Shown here one piece after another: positions 1 to 10,499 of a stretch of DNA of 64,000 nt (position 1 is its first letter; every line of letters begins with the position of its first letter). A program made the translations under genes and the position numbers. The notes under the pieces were generated by a model. The model did not search any database. It worked only from the letters and a program-made list of their open reading frames with translations, and was not told where the DNA came from. Source of the stretch: Lichtheimia corymbifera B2541 (lineage: Eukaryota; Mucoromycota; Mucoromycetes; Mucorales; Lichtheimiaceae); assembly GCA_000697475.1 (NCBI GenBank), contig JNEU01000826.1, positions 186,001 to 250,000 of the forward strand. The letters are read 5' to 3'.

Positions 1-59
1 ATGGTTGAAAGAAGCCTAACACACTAAATATCATGGTAAAAGTAGCCCTTATTTCGGTG

Positions 60-3000
60 TTATTGTTTATAAGCATGTACTTCTGTTATTGTCCAAATGC
101 GATAAGATGTGGGTGCCCCAGTGGGACCAATATAGGTGCTTTTGATAACTCTGATTTTTGCCCAGGTCTTGAGTAGTTTTATGAGTCGACTAGGCAACAG
201 CAGGTCAGCTCTTTGCACATAATAACTAGCACCTTTTCCACTTACTTGGTATTGTTGAATAGATGTTGCCACACAAGTGGCTCTATTCCTCTTTGCAAAT
301 GACCAACAAGGCTTTGAAATGTGTCACCTTTGGTGCATCCACTGGAGCCGTACAAACGTCGAAAGGTGAATTTCCATGGGCAAACCACATTTGTTCTAGG
401 TAAATTCGGCCAAGCCGCTCATAAGTGAACCGTTGATCTTGGGAGAGGCCCAATTCTTCAACTATTGGCGCGCGTAGCACACGCCCTGCATATGCGACTG
501 TACGGGCAAAAACAGGAAAGACAATATCTCGAGACTGCTGCAAGATCTCCCAATCATAGATTTCACACAAAGGTTGAAAAAGGCTTCCGTCAGTATTTTT
601 AAGCACCTATACAATGATTACTGTGTTAGAATACACACACAAGAAATGCTCTGATGAATAAATGTCACTTACAACAGCATGAACGTTGACTTCGGTATCA
701 TAGTCAAGGTAGTAGCGCCCAGCAGGAGTATTGATATAAAAATGTCCTCCTCTGCGTTGGTCTGTTCCATCGGGGTGCAGGTACACCGACATGTTGATCT
801 TTTTACTCTTGTTGACATAGACCAAAGATCTTTCGAACCTTGTAATCGGCTCAATATCAGAGTTTTCATGTAGCAAATTGGCCCTACGATACGCTTCACG
901 TGATGCATCATTTGGGGTAAATCCTCGGTCCAACCCCTTTCTCCGAATACGGGACATCCTTTCCGATATTGATCGTAATACATGATCAGGTCCTCCTTCC
1001 ATGCATTTCCGCCAATCCAGCCTTCAGGTGAGACACCTTGGATGAGTCCAGAACGGGTTTGTGTGCTTGTCAACCCCGGTAAAGGTTCTGCATCCTGACT
1101 ACAGTGTCCAAGGATTGAATGATAGATGCTTGCACCTTCATGCAAATTGGCAAAGAAGGTTCTCCACTCGCTATTCAAATTTGGGTGGTGCAAATGGGAT
1201 TGGTAGCCACGCAACCTTCTCACCAAAGGATAGTTGAGTCGTTCCAAAGATCGGCACTGACCCATACGTTCGTCTGAATTTGGTGCACCTTGAGCATAAC
1301 CATAATGACCAACATTTACTTGTACCGAGGCACGTCCAGCAATAACACCAGTGATTGCATCAAATTTAAAACCAGGCGCAGGATCACCACGTAGCATTGC
1401 ACGTAAAACAGCCTTCTCTGATCTGCCTTTTATAATGAAGATAAAGAAGAAGGTTAGTTCAATGCGATGTGGATTAAAAAATCACACTTACTTATTGTTG
1501 TTTCATGGATGATATTCTGCACTTGAATGCTAGCTTGATTAAACACTTGCGTAAACCCTTTCTTATCCTCAAGTCTTGTCGCCATGTTGATGGCCTTAAC
1601 GCAAAAAGCCCGTGTGCCTTGTTGGACTTGAGCATTAGGATCATTTGCCAACGGTAAACAACAACTTGCAAGCAACAATGTTCTGCACCAAGTCAACAGC
1701 ATGAAGCGGAGTATCCTCACATCACCACACCCATAGGAAACATAGCCGGGATACAGGTGAGGAACGACAATGTGCATTTGTGCAGGGTCTTCACCGTCTG
1801 GAGCATCCAACGCAAAATCCAAATCACCACTGCTTAAGAATGGCTTCCCCGTATTTTCCAAGTACTCATCTAAAGCCAAAGAATAGCTAATATCATAATA
1901 CTGGTTAATGCTTTACATGGAAAGATGTAAACTATTATAATAGTATTTACCTTCCCCGATAATTTGAAAATGCTGTTGCATGTGGATCAAAACCAAGGGT
2001 TGATACAACAAATGGATTCACTCGTCGAACGATAGCGGCAGCAGTTTCTTCAAAAGGATCCCGGTTGGCTTGTTGCTCGCTCCGCTCAAAAGGCTGACAG
2101 TTGAAAAGATCAAAGAATGGAGTAGGCACAAAGTTATCCCTCACATAATAGGAACCAAGGCACGAAGCAATGAGGTCACGTGTAAGCTCACCTGCTCTTG
2201 ATCCATCAAAAAAGCCTCGTACCAACGCACCATCTTCCCTTGTAATATCCCTGGCAAAGATCAGAAGCGGAATAAAGTTGGTTGCTTGGAGCTGACTAGG
2301 AGCAGCTTGAGTGACAAAGAGTCGTATATGCTCGTCACCAATCATACTAGCTCGCTGCACGTCAATCGCTGGCAGCCTGTTTTTGTATAGTTCATGGAAC
2401 AAAAACTCCATTTCGGCCTTATGTATGGCATCTTGCTCATGCACGGGGCCAAAGAATACAAGTTGAAGTTGCTGCAATCCTTTGGCCAAAACTCGCATCA
2501 TCAATTCGTTATCTTCATTTGATGGTTGGTAAGAGCGGTAGAAGCCGCCAGGCTGTGAATTGAGACAAACTGCACGGTCAAAGATATGTAGCAATACTTG
2601 TTCATGCGTATCGAGAAGCGCGTGGTTGCTAGGAAGACGAAGGCTTGGGACTTCGTAAACGCTAAACTGCAAAGTGTGATTGGCTGCTTGAGCTGCCTGC
2701 ATGAAGTTGCCAAGTCGGGTTCGTAGCACAGCATTGGAATCTGTATGCTCTCGCTCAGTTGGTAGAGACGTGGTTGTACAGCCGATATATCGCAAGAAAA
2801 CTTTCTGCTCATCCGTCACACCAGCAAGGACATTGTTGTTGATGGCTTGAACAAGGTAAGGATCAGCATATCTTGCTTCATAGACAATGAGGACTTGTCT
2901 CAAAGCAGCAGCCGTAAGTTGTGCAGAGCGAACATAGTATCACGTACCAATAAAAGCTTTATCTTCGTTTGCCGGAATACACCCAAGTGATACAGTCATC

Positions 3001-3287
3001 TCTTCATCATCCATATGTGCAGAGTCTTGAGCAAATGCAAGCAATTGGGTATTACGCTGTGGTCCAACTACATCCCCTTGGGCAACCAGTTTTTTCAGCA
3101 CCGGTTCTGTGTTGACGGTGGTGGTTAACATGCTTCTTGTCATTCTTCCGGACACCAGAGCCACCAACTCTTTCCAATTATCTTGTCCTTCGTGAATATT
3201 AGGCCCAGTTCCGTCCATGATGGTATCTGCAATTTCTTCGTCCATGTCCTCCATAGAGACATCAGACTGATAGAATTCTTGAGACAT
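60..3287 (-). CDS. Orphan 966-residue protein, possible GIY-YIG-like N-terminal segment
   Basis: Seven exons splice in phase: 3287-2948, 2893-1951, 1886-1492, 1426-1037, 995-673, 606-328 and 290-60, giving 966 residues. Two introns are very short (41 and 37 nt), and without them the frame breaks, so those junctions are the least certain. The chosen start (MSQEFYQ) precedes an acidic N-terminus; an in-frame ATG at 3341 would add 18 hydrophobic residues. No family is recognised with confidence. After the first intron there is an LIVYEARY strand, then RYIGCT, then a late Glu and a CLNSQPGG tail, in the order seen in GIY-YIG nucleases, but the GIY-to-YIG spacing is about 30 residues instead of about 10. 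The remaining 700 residues show no recognised motif, signal peptide or membrane segment. A broken relative lies at 11031-11235, so this is a multicopy family. Nuclease function is inference only. Confidence 0.6.
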
Positions 3288-4017
3288 GATGAAATGAAGA
3301 GGAATAAGAGTGATATTGAAGAAAATGGTAAAGATGAGCATGGATCACCATTCTATTTTGGAGTAACAATGAGTCTTGGTGGACTCATTGTTTCTTTGCC
3401 TACAGGCTGATAATCAACATAGCAATCCCCAAAATAGTAAACATATTTACATTTGGATCTGCTATCATGTATCGAGATGATATGACGACTCGCCACCAAA
3501 TATGATTACTGCTAGGAAATGATACCATCAGCAGCAGCTAGAAATCTTTCAGTGCTATGCATCCACCAGCTTCGAAAGATGATAGGGGGTAGCTGAAAGA
3601 ATAGATTAACCAACTTTAAAAACTAATAGACTTGTTATAACCGCATGTATATACTTACAGGTGACGCAGATTGGTCTAGGTAAACCTGTTGAGGCAGGCT
3701 GCGAGCATGTAGGAAATAGCGGTTATTCTTGATACAGTACCTTTTCGTTGCTTATGACTTGTTGCACGTTTCAATGATGTGCACCATTAACAAGCTACAT
3801 ATCAACAACATGAGATTAAGGACAATATCATGCAAACAAGAAAAAAGGATGCTTCCGAATGGATTGAGTAAAAAAAGGCTGATGGTTGGGGGCCTGGTAG
3901 TAAGGCAATGGCTGCTGTTGGATCATCATTATTATGGTAAAGTATCATATGACACACACCCTTTTGCGATACGTGAGGATCATTCATTTTATTTACGTGT
4001 ATCTATTATTGCCTATC

Positions 4018-4060
4018 ATGAGGATGAGGATGAGGATGAGGATGAGGATGAGGATGAGGA
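4018..4060. repeat. ATGAGG hexanucleotide tract
   Basis: About seven tandem copies of atgagg, the last slightly diverged. It lies in non-coding spacer. Confidence 0.9.
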
Positions 4061-4637
4061 AGATGATGGTTGGTGTTTGAGTGGATGGTGTGTGTGGGGA
4101 GTAATTGAGTGGCCTCAGTGTAATAGCAGGGGGACGGCAGCTCCACGACTTGAGACAACGCTTCTTTTCCTTTTTATCCCTCCTCTGCTTTTATCCCCCC
4201 AATTCACGACATCCTGATCGAGGTAATGTACTATAAAAGAGTGCTGTTGTTGGTTGCAACGTATTAATGTAGTTCTGAACAGGCATTGTCAAGCGCGTCC
4301 AAGTGCTGAGAAATGAGCGTGGTTGTCATGGGGATATCGTTGCTGCCTCTTGTTCATTGCTATTCCCGCTCTACGCTTGGTGTCCACAGGTACATTCAAA
4401 GACCCCAATGTTGCAGCCGAACTGGTCCCATTGACGTGTTAGCTTGTGTAGAGGGCAAGTTTGGTTTCAAGGCGTTGGCTCGTTTGGCGTTCTGTTTCGG
4501 CTCAACAACACCACACCATGGTTTTTCGGTTTCCAGTAACCAACAACAAAGGGTCTTTGTGTCTAAAAGAAAAGGCAAGTGCAATGGGACAAACAATGAA
4601 AAAGGTGTTTATTGTGTATATGTGTTAACAATGAATT

Positions 4638-4710
4638 GTATAGGCTTCTTTTGGTCAGGCAGTGCAACTGGTGCATCATTATCTCTTTGGGTTCGACTCC
4701 CAGCCTGTAT
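4638..4710 (+). other. tRNA-like sequence, probably a degenerate tRNA
   Basis: This 73-nt stretch has a perfect B-box/T-arm core (ggttcgactcc at 4690-4700), a pairable T-stem and ends that form seven pairs including G-U. A weak A-box-like tggtcaggcag lies in the right place. I could not fold a good D-stem or anticodon stem, so a functional tRNA is not supported. A tRNA pseudogene or chance similarity are both possible. Confidence 0.2.
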
Positions 4711-5929
4711 CAAGTGGCCGCTGCGTCGCTCTGCACTAGCCAGTTGCTGGAAAAGCTTCTTGGAACGCGGCCAGGGCTCTAGAGGCCTGCGTTGAGTTGA
4801 TGGGTCGATGACGATGGGTTGTGGGAGGAGCATGGCCACCCGTGTTGAGGGTAAAAGGGGATTTGCAACAGCTTGTAGTCGCCCCGGTCGTGGATGTGTT
4901 GACATCGGTGCAAACCAACACGCTCCTCTCGTGATAGGCTCGTTCTTTCCCTTGAGGATTTCTTTCATGAGGCGGAAGGATTGGGGATCATTCTTTCTTT
5001 GGAGAGGATGAAATGAGAACAACTATGAGCCTGGACTCTACGTAAGTGAGTCCTTCCTTGCCATGGATCGAACTGGCCTTGCGTGATTCGTGCAGAGCTT
5101 TCTCAAAGACAAGGGATCGCCCGACGTTGCTCGTATGGTGATGATCTGGTTTGTAAATCCTTCTGATTTGCTTTCTTCCTTTGAGAGGATCGCCTAACGG
5201 TATACCAAATCGTCATCGTTCCCGGAATCAGATTGTTTAATTTGGCTCTTTTTATTCATAGAGACGACGATTACGATGATAACGACCATGACGATAACGA
5301 CCCCATTCTTTTCTACTGGTGTGCCTTGGCAAGATATTGGGTGTCGACGACGAGGGACTAGACTGGACGACTGGTTGACGAGTACGAGTACGATTACGAG
5401 GATGAATGAATGACGGATCCCAAGATGACGATGGTGGCAAGGCAGCAAAATAACAAGATAGCTGGATGAAATGAAGCATTGCCTTATTTTTTATTACATA
5501 CGCACTTGTTGGACTTTGCTACTAGCTTGTGGATGTACGTAATATAGATTCGAAGATGGAATAATAAAGGTGGTTCGGTTATTGGTCATGAAAAAAGGAT
5601 ATGGGTTTTGTGAATTGTGATACAATAAGGAGGAGTAGGATGGTCTTGAGAGAGTGATCCCTCCCATTGAATCGATTACTGGCTGGCTGGTTTACATATA
5701 CAAGTTTGTTTATTATGCAGCCCGCCCTTCTCCTACATGCAAATGTGATATGGAACCACCACGTACCTTGACACACCTTCATTATTGGATGTGGTTTACT
5801 TATGTACCTTTCTAAGGCAATCATCAACATGATCCATTTGTGCAGCAACCTGTCAAGGATGTGTTTGTGTAACCACCACGTGCCATTTCACTCAGGTCTC
5901 CATCTGTCCGTTAATGCAGCCGACACCAT

Positions 5930-6385
5930 CCACTAGGAAAAAGCAACTCCATCACGCTTACAGCATATGTAAAAACATAAATATAGCTGTATCTCTAAAC
6001 TTTACAATGAAACGTGGGGTCTTCAATCGAACAGAGTTGCTCGTCGGGGTGAAGCGCACCTTGGGTGCAAGTTTCACGATCAAGCTCGTCGATCCTAGAT
6101 TTCGCAATGTCACCACCAGCCAAAGTGAATCGTGGGTCGACCTCTTGAATTTTTTTTTTCAACTTTGGCAGGTGGTGACATGGGGTGAATCTGAGAATGG
6201 CCACGACGATCGTGAAACTTCTACACTAGGTGCGCTTGACCCCGCCGCGCAACTTTGTTCGATTGAAGACCACACGTTTCATTGTAAAGTTTAGAGATAC
6301 AGTCACCTTTATGTTTTACATATGCTGTAAGCGTGATGCTATATAACAAGTGGTCTTAGTTGGTTGTGAAGTATCATGCAAATGA
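5930..6385. mobile_element. Palindromic MITE-like element, copy 1
   Basis: The two halves are imperfect inverted repeats. The left arm reads cacgcttacagcatatgt and continues into a core starting tacaatgaaacgtgggg; the right arm, read on the minus strand, repeats both near 6330-6205. A shared core of about 85 bp therefore faces outward on both sides of a short centre (about 6090-6210). The right arm extends outward past gtggtctt and the left outer end is degraded. No transposase is encoded. It resembles a miniature inverted-repeat element or a foldback derivative of the longer repeat next to it. Boundaries are approximate and no target duplication was established. Confidence 0.6.
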
Positions 6386-6424
6386 GCTGTGTTGCACAAA
6401 GAAGTCCGTGTGCATCTTCCGCTC

Positions 6425-8620
6425 TATCAGGGTCAAGCTACTTCACAATGAACAAACACCACCTTTCCTATGGTATCACGCTTACAGTATAGGTAAAACA
6501 TGAAGGTGGTTGTTTCTCCAAATATACTTAATGATGTGTAGAGACTTTATGAGAACGATGTTGATCAGCATGACCGAGAGCACCTCCTGGCCAAGTTTCG
6601 ACGTCCCAATGAGCAATATCGGCGCGCACGGTCGTACACCCTATTTAATGTTACCATCCCTTCGTTGTCTCTCCTACATTCAAGTTTTCATAATGAACTC
6701 TGGGGTCTTTACGGGAACGAAATTGCTCGGCGTGGTCGAAAGGATGATGTGTGAAAGTTTCAGGTTCGAGGCGGGCAATCTCGGGGATCAGGAGCGTCCA
6801 ACCTACTTTTGCCCTACATTTGGGCTGGCCCGCATTCAAAATGTACATAATGAACCGTGCGGTTTTTAAATGAATGAAGTTGATCAGCATGTGCGAGAGT
6901 ACCTTCTGACCAAGTTTCAAGTGCTAAATTGGGAATCCCAAGAAGATACATACTAAATGACTTTCTCATAAATCCGGCGCTTTCCCAATTTCCATCCGTC
7001 ATAGTCAATCCCCCATTATGCTCTCCCATTCGAAATTTTCAAATGAAGTGTGGGTTCGTTATTAAGACAAAGTTGATCAGCATGTCCTAGAGCACCTTGT
7101 GTGCAAGTTTCAGGTTTGAGAGAGGCAATCAAGGTCTTGGAGTAATTTATAGTGTGCATGCATCTGTCGGACAGTGCCTGACCTATTTGATTTCCACTTC
7201 TTCCACTCTCGGCTTCTTGCCTTTTCCTCCTCCCATTCTCAACTGTTGGCCCCATTCAAGTACAACTACAACCTGCGAACGATTGCTTTGCTTCCAATCC
7301 ACCATGTCAATGCTACGAATATCTTGATCCTATTTGTCTTCGACTGAATGGCAACTTCATGGCGTATGCCCCCCACTACAACACCCGCGTTCCTTGACAC
7401 TGCACGTTCTCTTGCTGTACACTCCTCTACCCATGACCAATCGTAACAGCATCCACTCCAGCAATTACTATTAGCAAGGTCTTTATTGTCTCAAGCAGCG
7501 TTCACAATCTTGTCACTCTACACGCTCCTCTGCCACAACCATCCTGTAACAGCAGCTGCCATTAACAAGGTCTCCATTGTCTCAAGTTACTTGCGGCCTC
7601 TTCACGTGGGCAGCTGATAGCCATTGTATAAAAGCAGCTTCATTTACGTGTGGCAACTTGCAATGATGCATACGACTTCTAATAGATGGTCCCATATCAG
7701 CTATCAAGTATCCCGCAATACAAACACTCTTCGCCTTGTTGAGCTGCACTGAAAATGACCAAGAAAGAGAGAGACCAACACTCGGATGGAAAAGCAAGCA
7801 TATCAGCAGCGATCACAGAGCTCTTTCTTATTGGACTCGCAACGGTTATGGATGAATGGATGGATGCAATCAAGTGCAGTAATGTGGAATCCTGGAATGT
7901 TGCTTTGGCTACTTGGCTCGTCGTCAGCAGTAACGAACACATGGATACGACTGAGGATGATGATGGGTTGGATGAATTGAATGGCATGGAAAGGAGGGCT
8001 TACATCTTTGACAAGAGAGGATTTACCACCATGGATGATATTGCAACATTCAAGTCAATGCATGCAACAGCTACTTTTACAATCATGGATGAAGATGCTA
8101 CGACGGCAGCAACCAAGAATACAATGACACAACGACACCTGCTGATTCTTTGTGGTCCACTGGTTGGCATCTGGAAGGAAAGGAAGGATAGAAATTTGAA
8201 GGCCGGAAGGGGAGATTGGATTAGACCCACATCATTGTATCGAGACGCTCTTGTTCCTTCTGTCATATTACATTCATTAAAGCTTCATTGTTCATATGCT
8301 GATTAGACGATGAGTAGTACCAATAACTGATTGTATACATGTTTAAATAGACGCTTGTATTTTTAATGTTAATAGACCCATAGTAATGGTACCCAACAAC
8401 CCTGCTTGTTACGGAAGCCTGATCCATTGTAAGCTTAAATCATTACGGCTAAGAAAGATGATGAGCTCTGTGGCGCAAGTACATACATCATAATGCTTGC
8501 CTATGACAACGGCCCTATCAGCATGATCCACCTTGTATGTATAGCCTTATATAAGAACGAACCCTAGAGGCAAACAATACCATTACCGCTCATAGTCTTG
8601 GATGCACTGATCATTTATGC
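6425..8620 (+). mobile_element. Long interspersed repeat, copy A
   Basis: The left end carries the same terminal sequence as the palindromic elements (agctacttcacaatgaac, then cacgcttacag). Behind it are four spaced units of a core containing a gttgatcagcatg-like motif followed by aagtttca and a pyrimidine/purine-rich tail, near 6545, 6700, 6865 and 7045. From 7140 to about 8620 the sequence is unique to this family and aligns in order with 53155-54700. Examples are the tract around ccattcaagtacaactaca (7253 against 53268) and the stretch around gcaatcaagtgcag (7867 against 53830). No transposase was recognised, so this looks like a non-autonomous element. The right boundary is obscured by nested elements. 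Confidence 0.6.
7755..8306 (+). CDS. Hypothetical 183-residue ORF inside repeat copy A
   Basis: This is the only long uninterrupted ATG-initiated frame in the repeat. The product is acidic in the middle (repeated Asp/Glu around residues 60-75) and basic near the C-terminus (WKERKDR). There is no recognised domain, signal peptide or membrane segment. The matching region of the second copy (53720-54400) has an in-frame stop soon after the equivalent start and several frame changes. The frame is therefore either decayed there or never coding. Kept as a low-confidence candidate. Confidence 0.25.
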   Translation: MTKKERDQHSDGKASISAAITELFLIGLATVMDEWMDAIKCSNVESWNVALATWLVVSSNEHMDTTEDDDGLDELNGMERRAYIFDKRGFTTMDDIATFKSMHATATFTIMDEDATTAATKNTMTQRHLLILCGPLVGIWKERKDRNLKAGRGDWIRPTSLYRDALVPSVILHSLKLHCSYAD

Positions 8621-8632
8621 TTGTTAACCACA

Positions 8633-8717
8633 GTTACGCTCAAATAAAGAGACATAAGTTAAGGTAGATAGTGCATGCTGCATGTATAGGCTGATATGCT
8701 CTTTGTTTGAGCGTAAC
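8633..8717. repeat. Compact 85-bp inverted repeat (hairpin)
   Basis: The ends match as inverted repeats of 19 bp with one mismatch (gttacgctcaaataaagag against ctctttgtttgagcgtaac), enclosing about 47 bp. It lies between copy A and the second palindromic element. It could be a very small foldback element or a solo nested MITE. No target-site duplication was seen. Confidence 0.7.
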
Positions 8718-8829
8718 TCGGTCAAATCAGCTCGGATCCAGAAAATTGAATGATGGAGATGAATATCTGGAGCGGATGCATCATTCCCATCAAGTGGGTT
8801 TGGCAAAAGCTGGGAACGAGAAAGGTACA

Positions 8830-9380
8830 TGTTAGCTGCCAACGTATGCATTGGAAATGGCTTTTACGTACCTGCCATGCATTGTCCCTGAAGTGCTGGC
8901 TTTTTGGTTCAGATACACAAACACGCCTCTCTGCATCTTTGGCTCTATTAGGGTCTAGCTGATAGACAATGAACAAAGACCACTTTTCATATAACATCAC
9001 GCTTACAGCATATGTAAAACATAAAGATGCCTGTATTTCTAAACATTACAATGAAACTTGGACTCTTCTAGAACAAAGTTGCTTGTCGTGCTCGAGCACA
9101 CCTTGTGTGCAAGTTTCACGATCAAGCTGGCCAATCCTAAATTTTGCAATGTCGCCAACCAGCCAAACTCGAGCTCTTGAATTTTTTTTTCGACGAGGCT
9201 GGTGGTGACATTGCGAACGCAACTTTGTTCTAGTAAAGAGCCCAAGGTTCATTGTAATGTCTAGAGATACAGGTATCTTTATGTTTTACATATGCTGTAA
9301 CCATGATGCTATATGAAAGGTGGTCTTTGTTCATTGTTAGTCGCCTCAATTATACTAGAACCAAAGATGCAGAAAGGACC
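8830..9380. mobile_element. Palindromic MITE-like element, copy 2
   Basis: The inner arms (about 8950-9050 and 9255-9345) are inverted repeats: acaatgaacaaagaccac through catatgtaaaacataaag to attacaatgaa on one side, mirrored on the other. Outside them an outer arm (ctgcatctttgg at 8930 and its mirror near 9370) extends the similarity. The upstream part from about 8830 also matches, in inverted sense, the sequence beyond the right end of copy B (54900-55020). The centre carries the same core as copy 1 (ttgtgtgcaagtttcacgatcaag). It has no coding capacity and its exact ends are uncertain. Confidence 0.6.
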
Positions 9381-9935
9381 CGGTTGTACCATTAAGCAGA
9401 GAGGGCGGGACTTGGATCAATGTTATTGGTGGATATTGCATAATGGTTCCTGAGCCTATATTTAGGTTCTCGTCTGATAGACCGTATTGAACGATGGTAT
9501 GGCTAACAAGCCAAATAATTAGTGCATCCAAGAATATTCGTGTGAAAGAATGACAGGCGCATTGCTTGTCTTCAGAGATCGTACCCATATAAGGTCATAC
9601 ATACAAAATAGCGCATGCTCCAAGTCGTCGTTCGTAAGCATATGTATGTACTCGTGTCATATTGTATCATAGCCCACTCTTTCTTAAACATAACCACTTA
9701 AGCTTACAATGGATCAAATTTTTGTAACAAGCATTGTTGTTGGGTGCCATCACTAGGGATTTATTATCTTGGAGAATATTTAAACCTGCTGTGTACAAAC
9801 CTGCTGCCTATCGTCCATCAGCATATGAGCCATTGGAGCCGGGAAGTGTACCGCCTACCACAACAAAGGTACCCTTTGATGCTTGTATTTGATATCAATT
9901 GACGTTCCGTCACCTTCGATTTGGTATTCTAAGAT

Positions 9936-10485
9936 GACCACTTTATCAGTTCAATCTCTGACAACAACTCTCACGCCCAAGCACACATGTAAACAAGACT
10001 GTTGTCGCCAGCGTTTTATCAACCAACCGTCTCTTGGATCGCATATACTATCAAGAAAGAGACCATCATTTGGGGGGTGAATGAGGCGTTTACTACGTCC
10101 GGTCTCATAACAATGAATGTTGCCAAAATAGAAACAGCGATGCATAAAAACTGGCAGTTCTTTAAAGCATCCTTGTTTGTACCCTTTCTTTCATACTACT
10201 CCTTGGCTACGCTTCTTCCTTGATATCAGCATTCATCAGTGTTACAGTTATTGTTCCAAAAGCCGTTGTCAACCCAAGCGATTTCATTCCTAATGCTTGT
10301 TCGTGCCATTCATCCGATAGTAGCGGTGAGCGGTGCGTACAAAGGGCAGGGACGTAATCAACGCAAATTCGACTTTTTACGGTGGTCACTTTATCAGTTT
10401 AATTCGTCACTCAACCTCCTTTCTTGCTCGGACAACAATTCTCAAACCCGAGCAAGTTGTTGTCACCAGCATTCTTATCACCCAC
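9936..10485 (+). repeat. Diverged direct duplication, about 90-100 bp, 450 bp apart
   Basis: The segments at 9936-10025 and 10384-10485 share, in order, cactttatcagtt, acaa(c/t)tctca and gttgtc(g/a)ccagc. They look like two decayed copies of one stretch, possibly part of the LRR-like relic that follows. Confidence 0.5.
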
Positions 10486-10499
10486 GCTCCGCCATCCAG

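Larger units (their letters stand above)
3342..5900. other. Gene-poor spacer with simple repeat and no supported gene
   Basis: Open frames here overlap on both strands, lack recognisable domains and mostly lack good start contexts, so none is called. The stretch holds a hexanucleotide tract at 4018-4060, a TATA-like ctataaaag near 4229 with no convincing gene behind it, and a tRNA-like sequence at 4638-4710. One 160-codon frame from an ATG at 4313 runs straight through the tRNA-like sequence and is judged fortuitous. Confidence 0.5.

Noticed and set aside
673..1037. Frameshift in the orphan gene near 1000
   Set aside because: A 41-nt intron with gt-ag ends restores phase, and the downstream splice at 673/606 supports the chosen frame. 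Kept as uncertain, not as a pseudogene.
4313..4795. 160-codon ORF
   Set aside because: Cysteine- and serine-rich translation without a domain; it overlaps an equally long antisense frame and a tRNA-like sequence.
5914..6294. 126-codon protein-coding gene, with a similar protein on the opposite strand
   Set aside because: The two translations resemble each other because the DNA is palindromic; this is a repeat, not a gene pair. The same applies to frames at 9039-9252.
6510..7327. Small genes encoding similar peptides (NFIHLKT, CTQGAL types) on the minus strand
   Set aside because: The similarity comes from tandem repeat units of the element; starts, stops and frames are not conserved between units.
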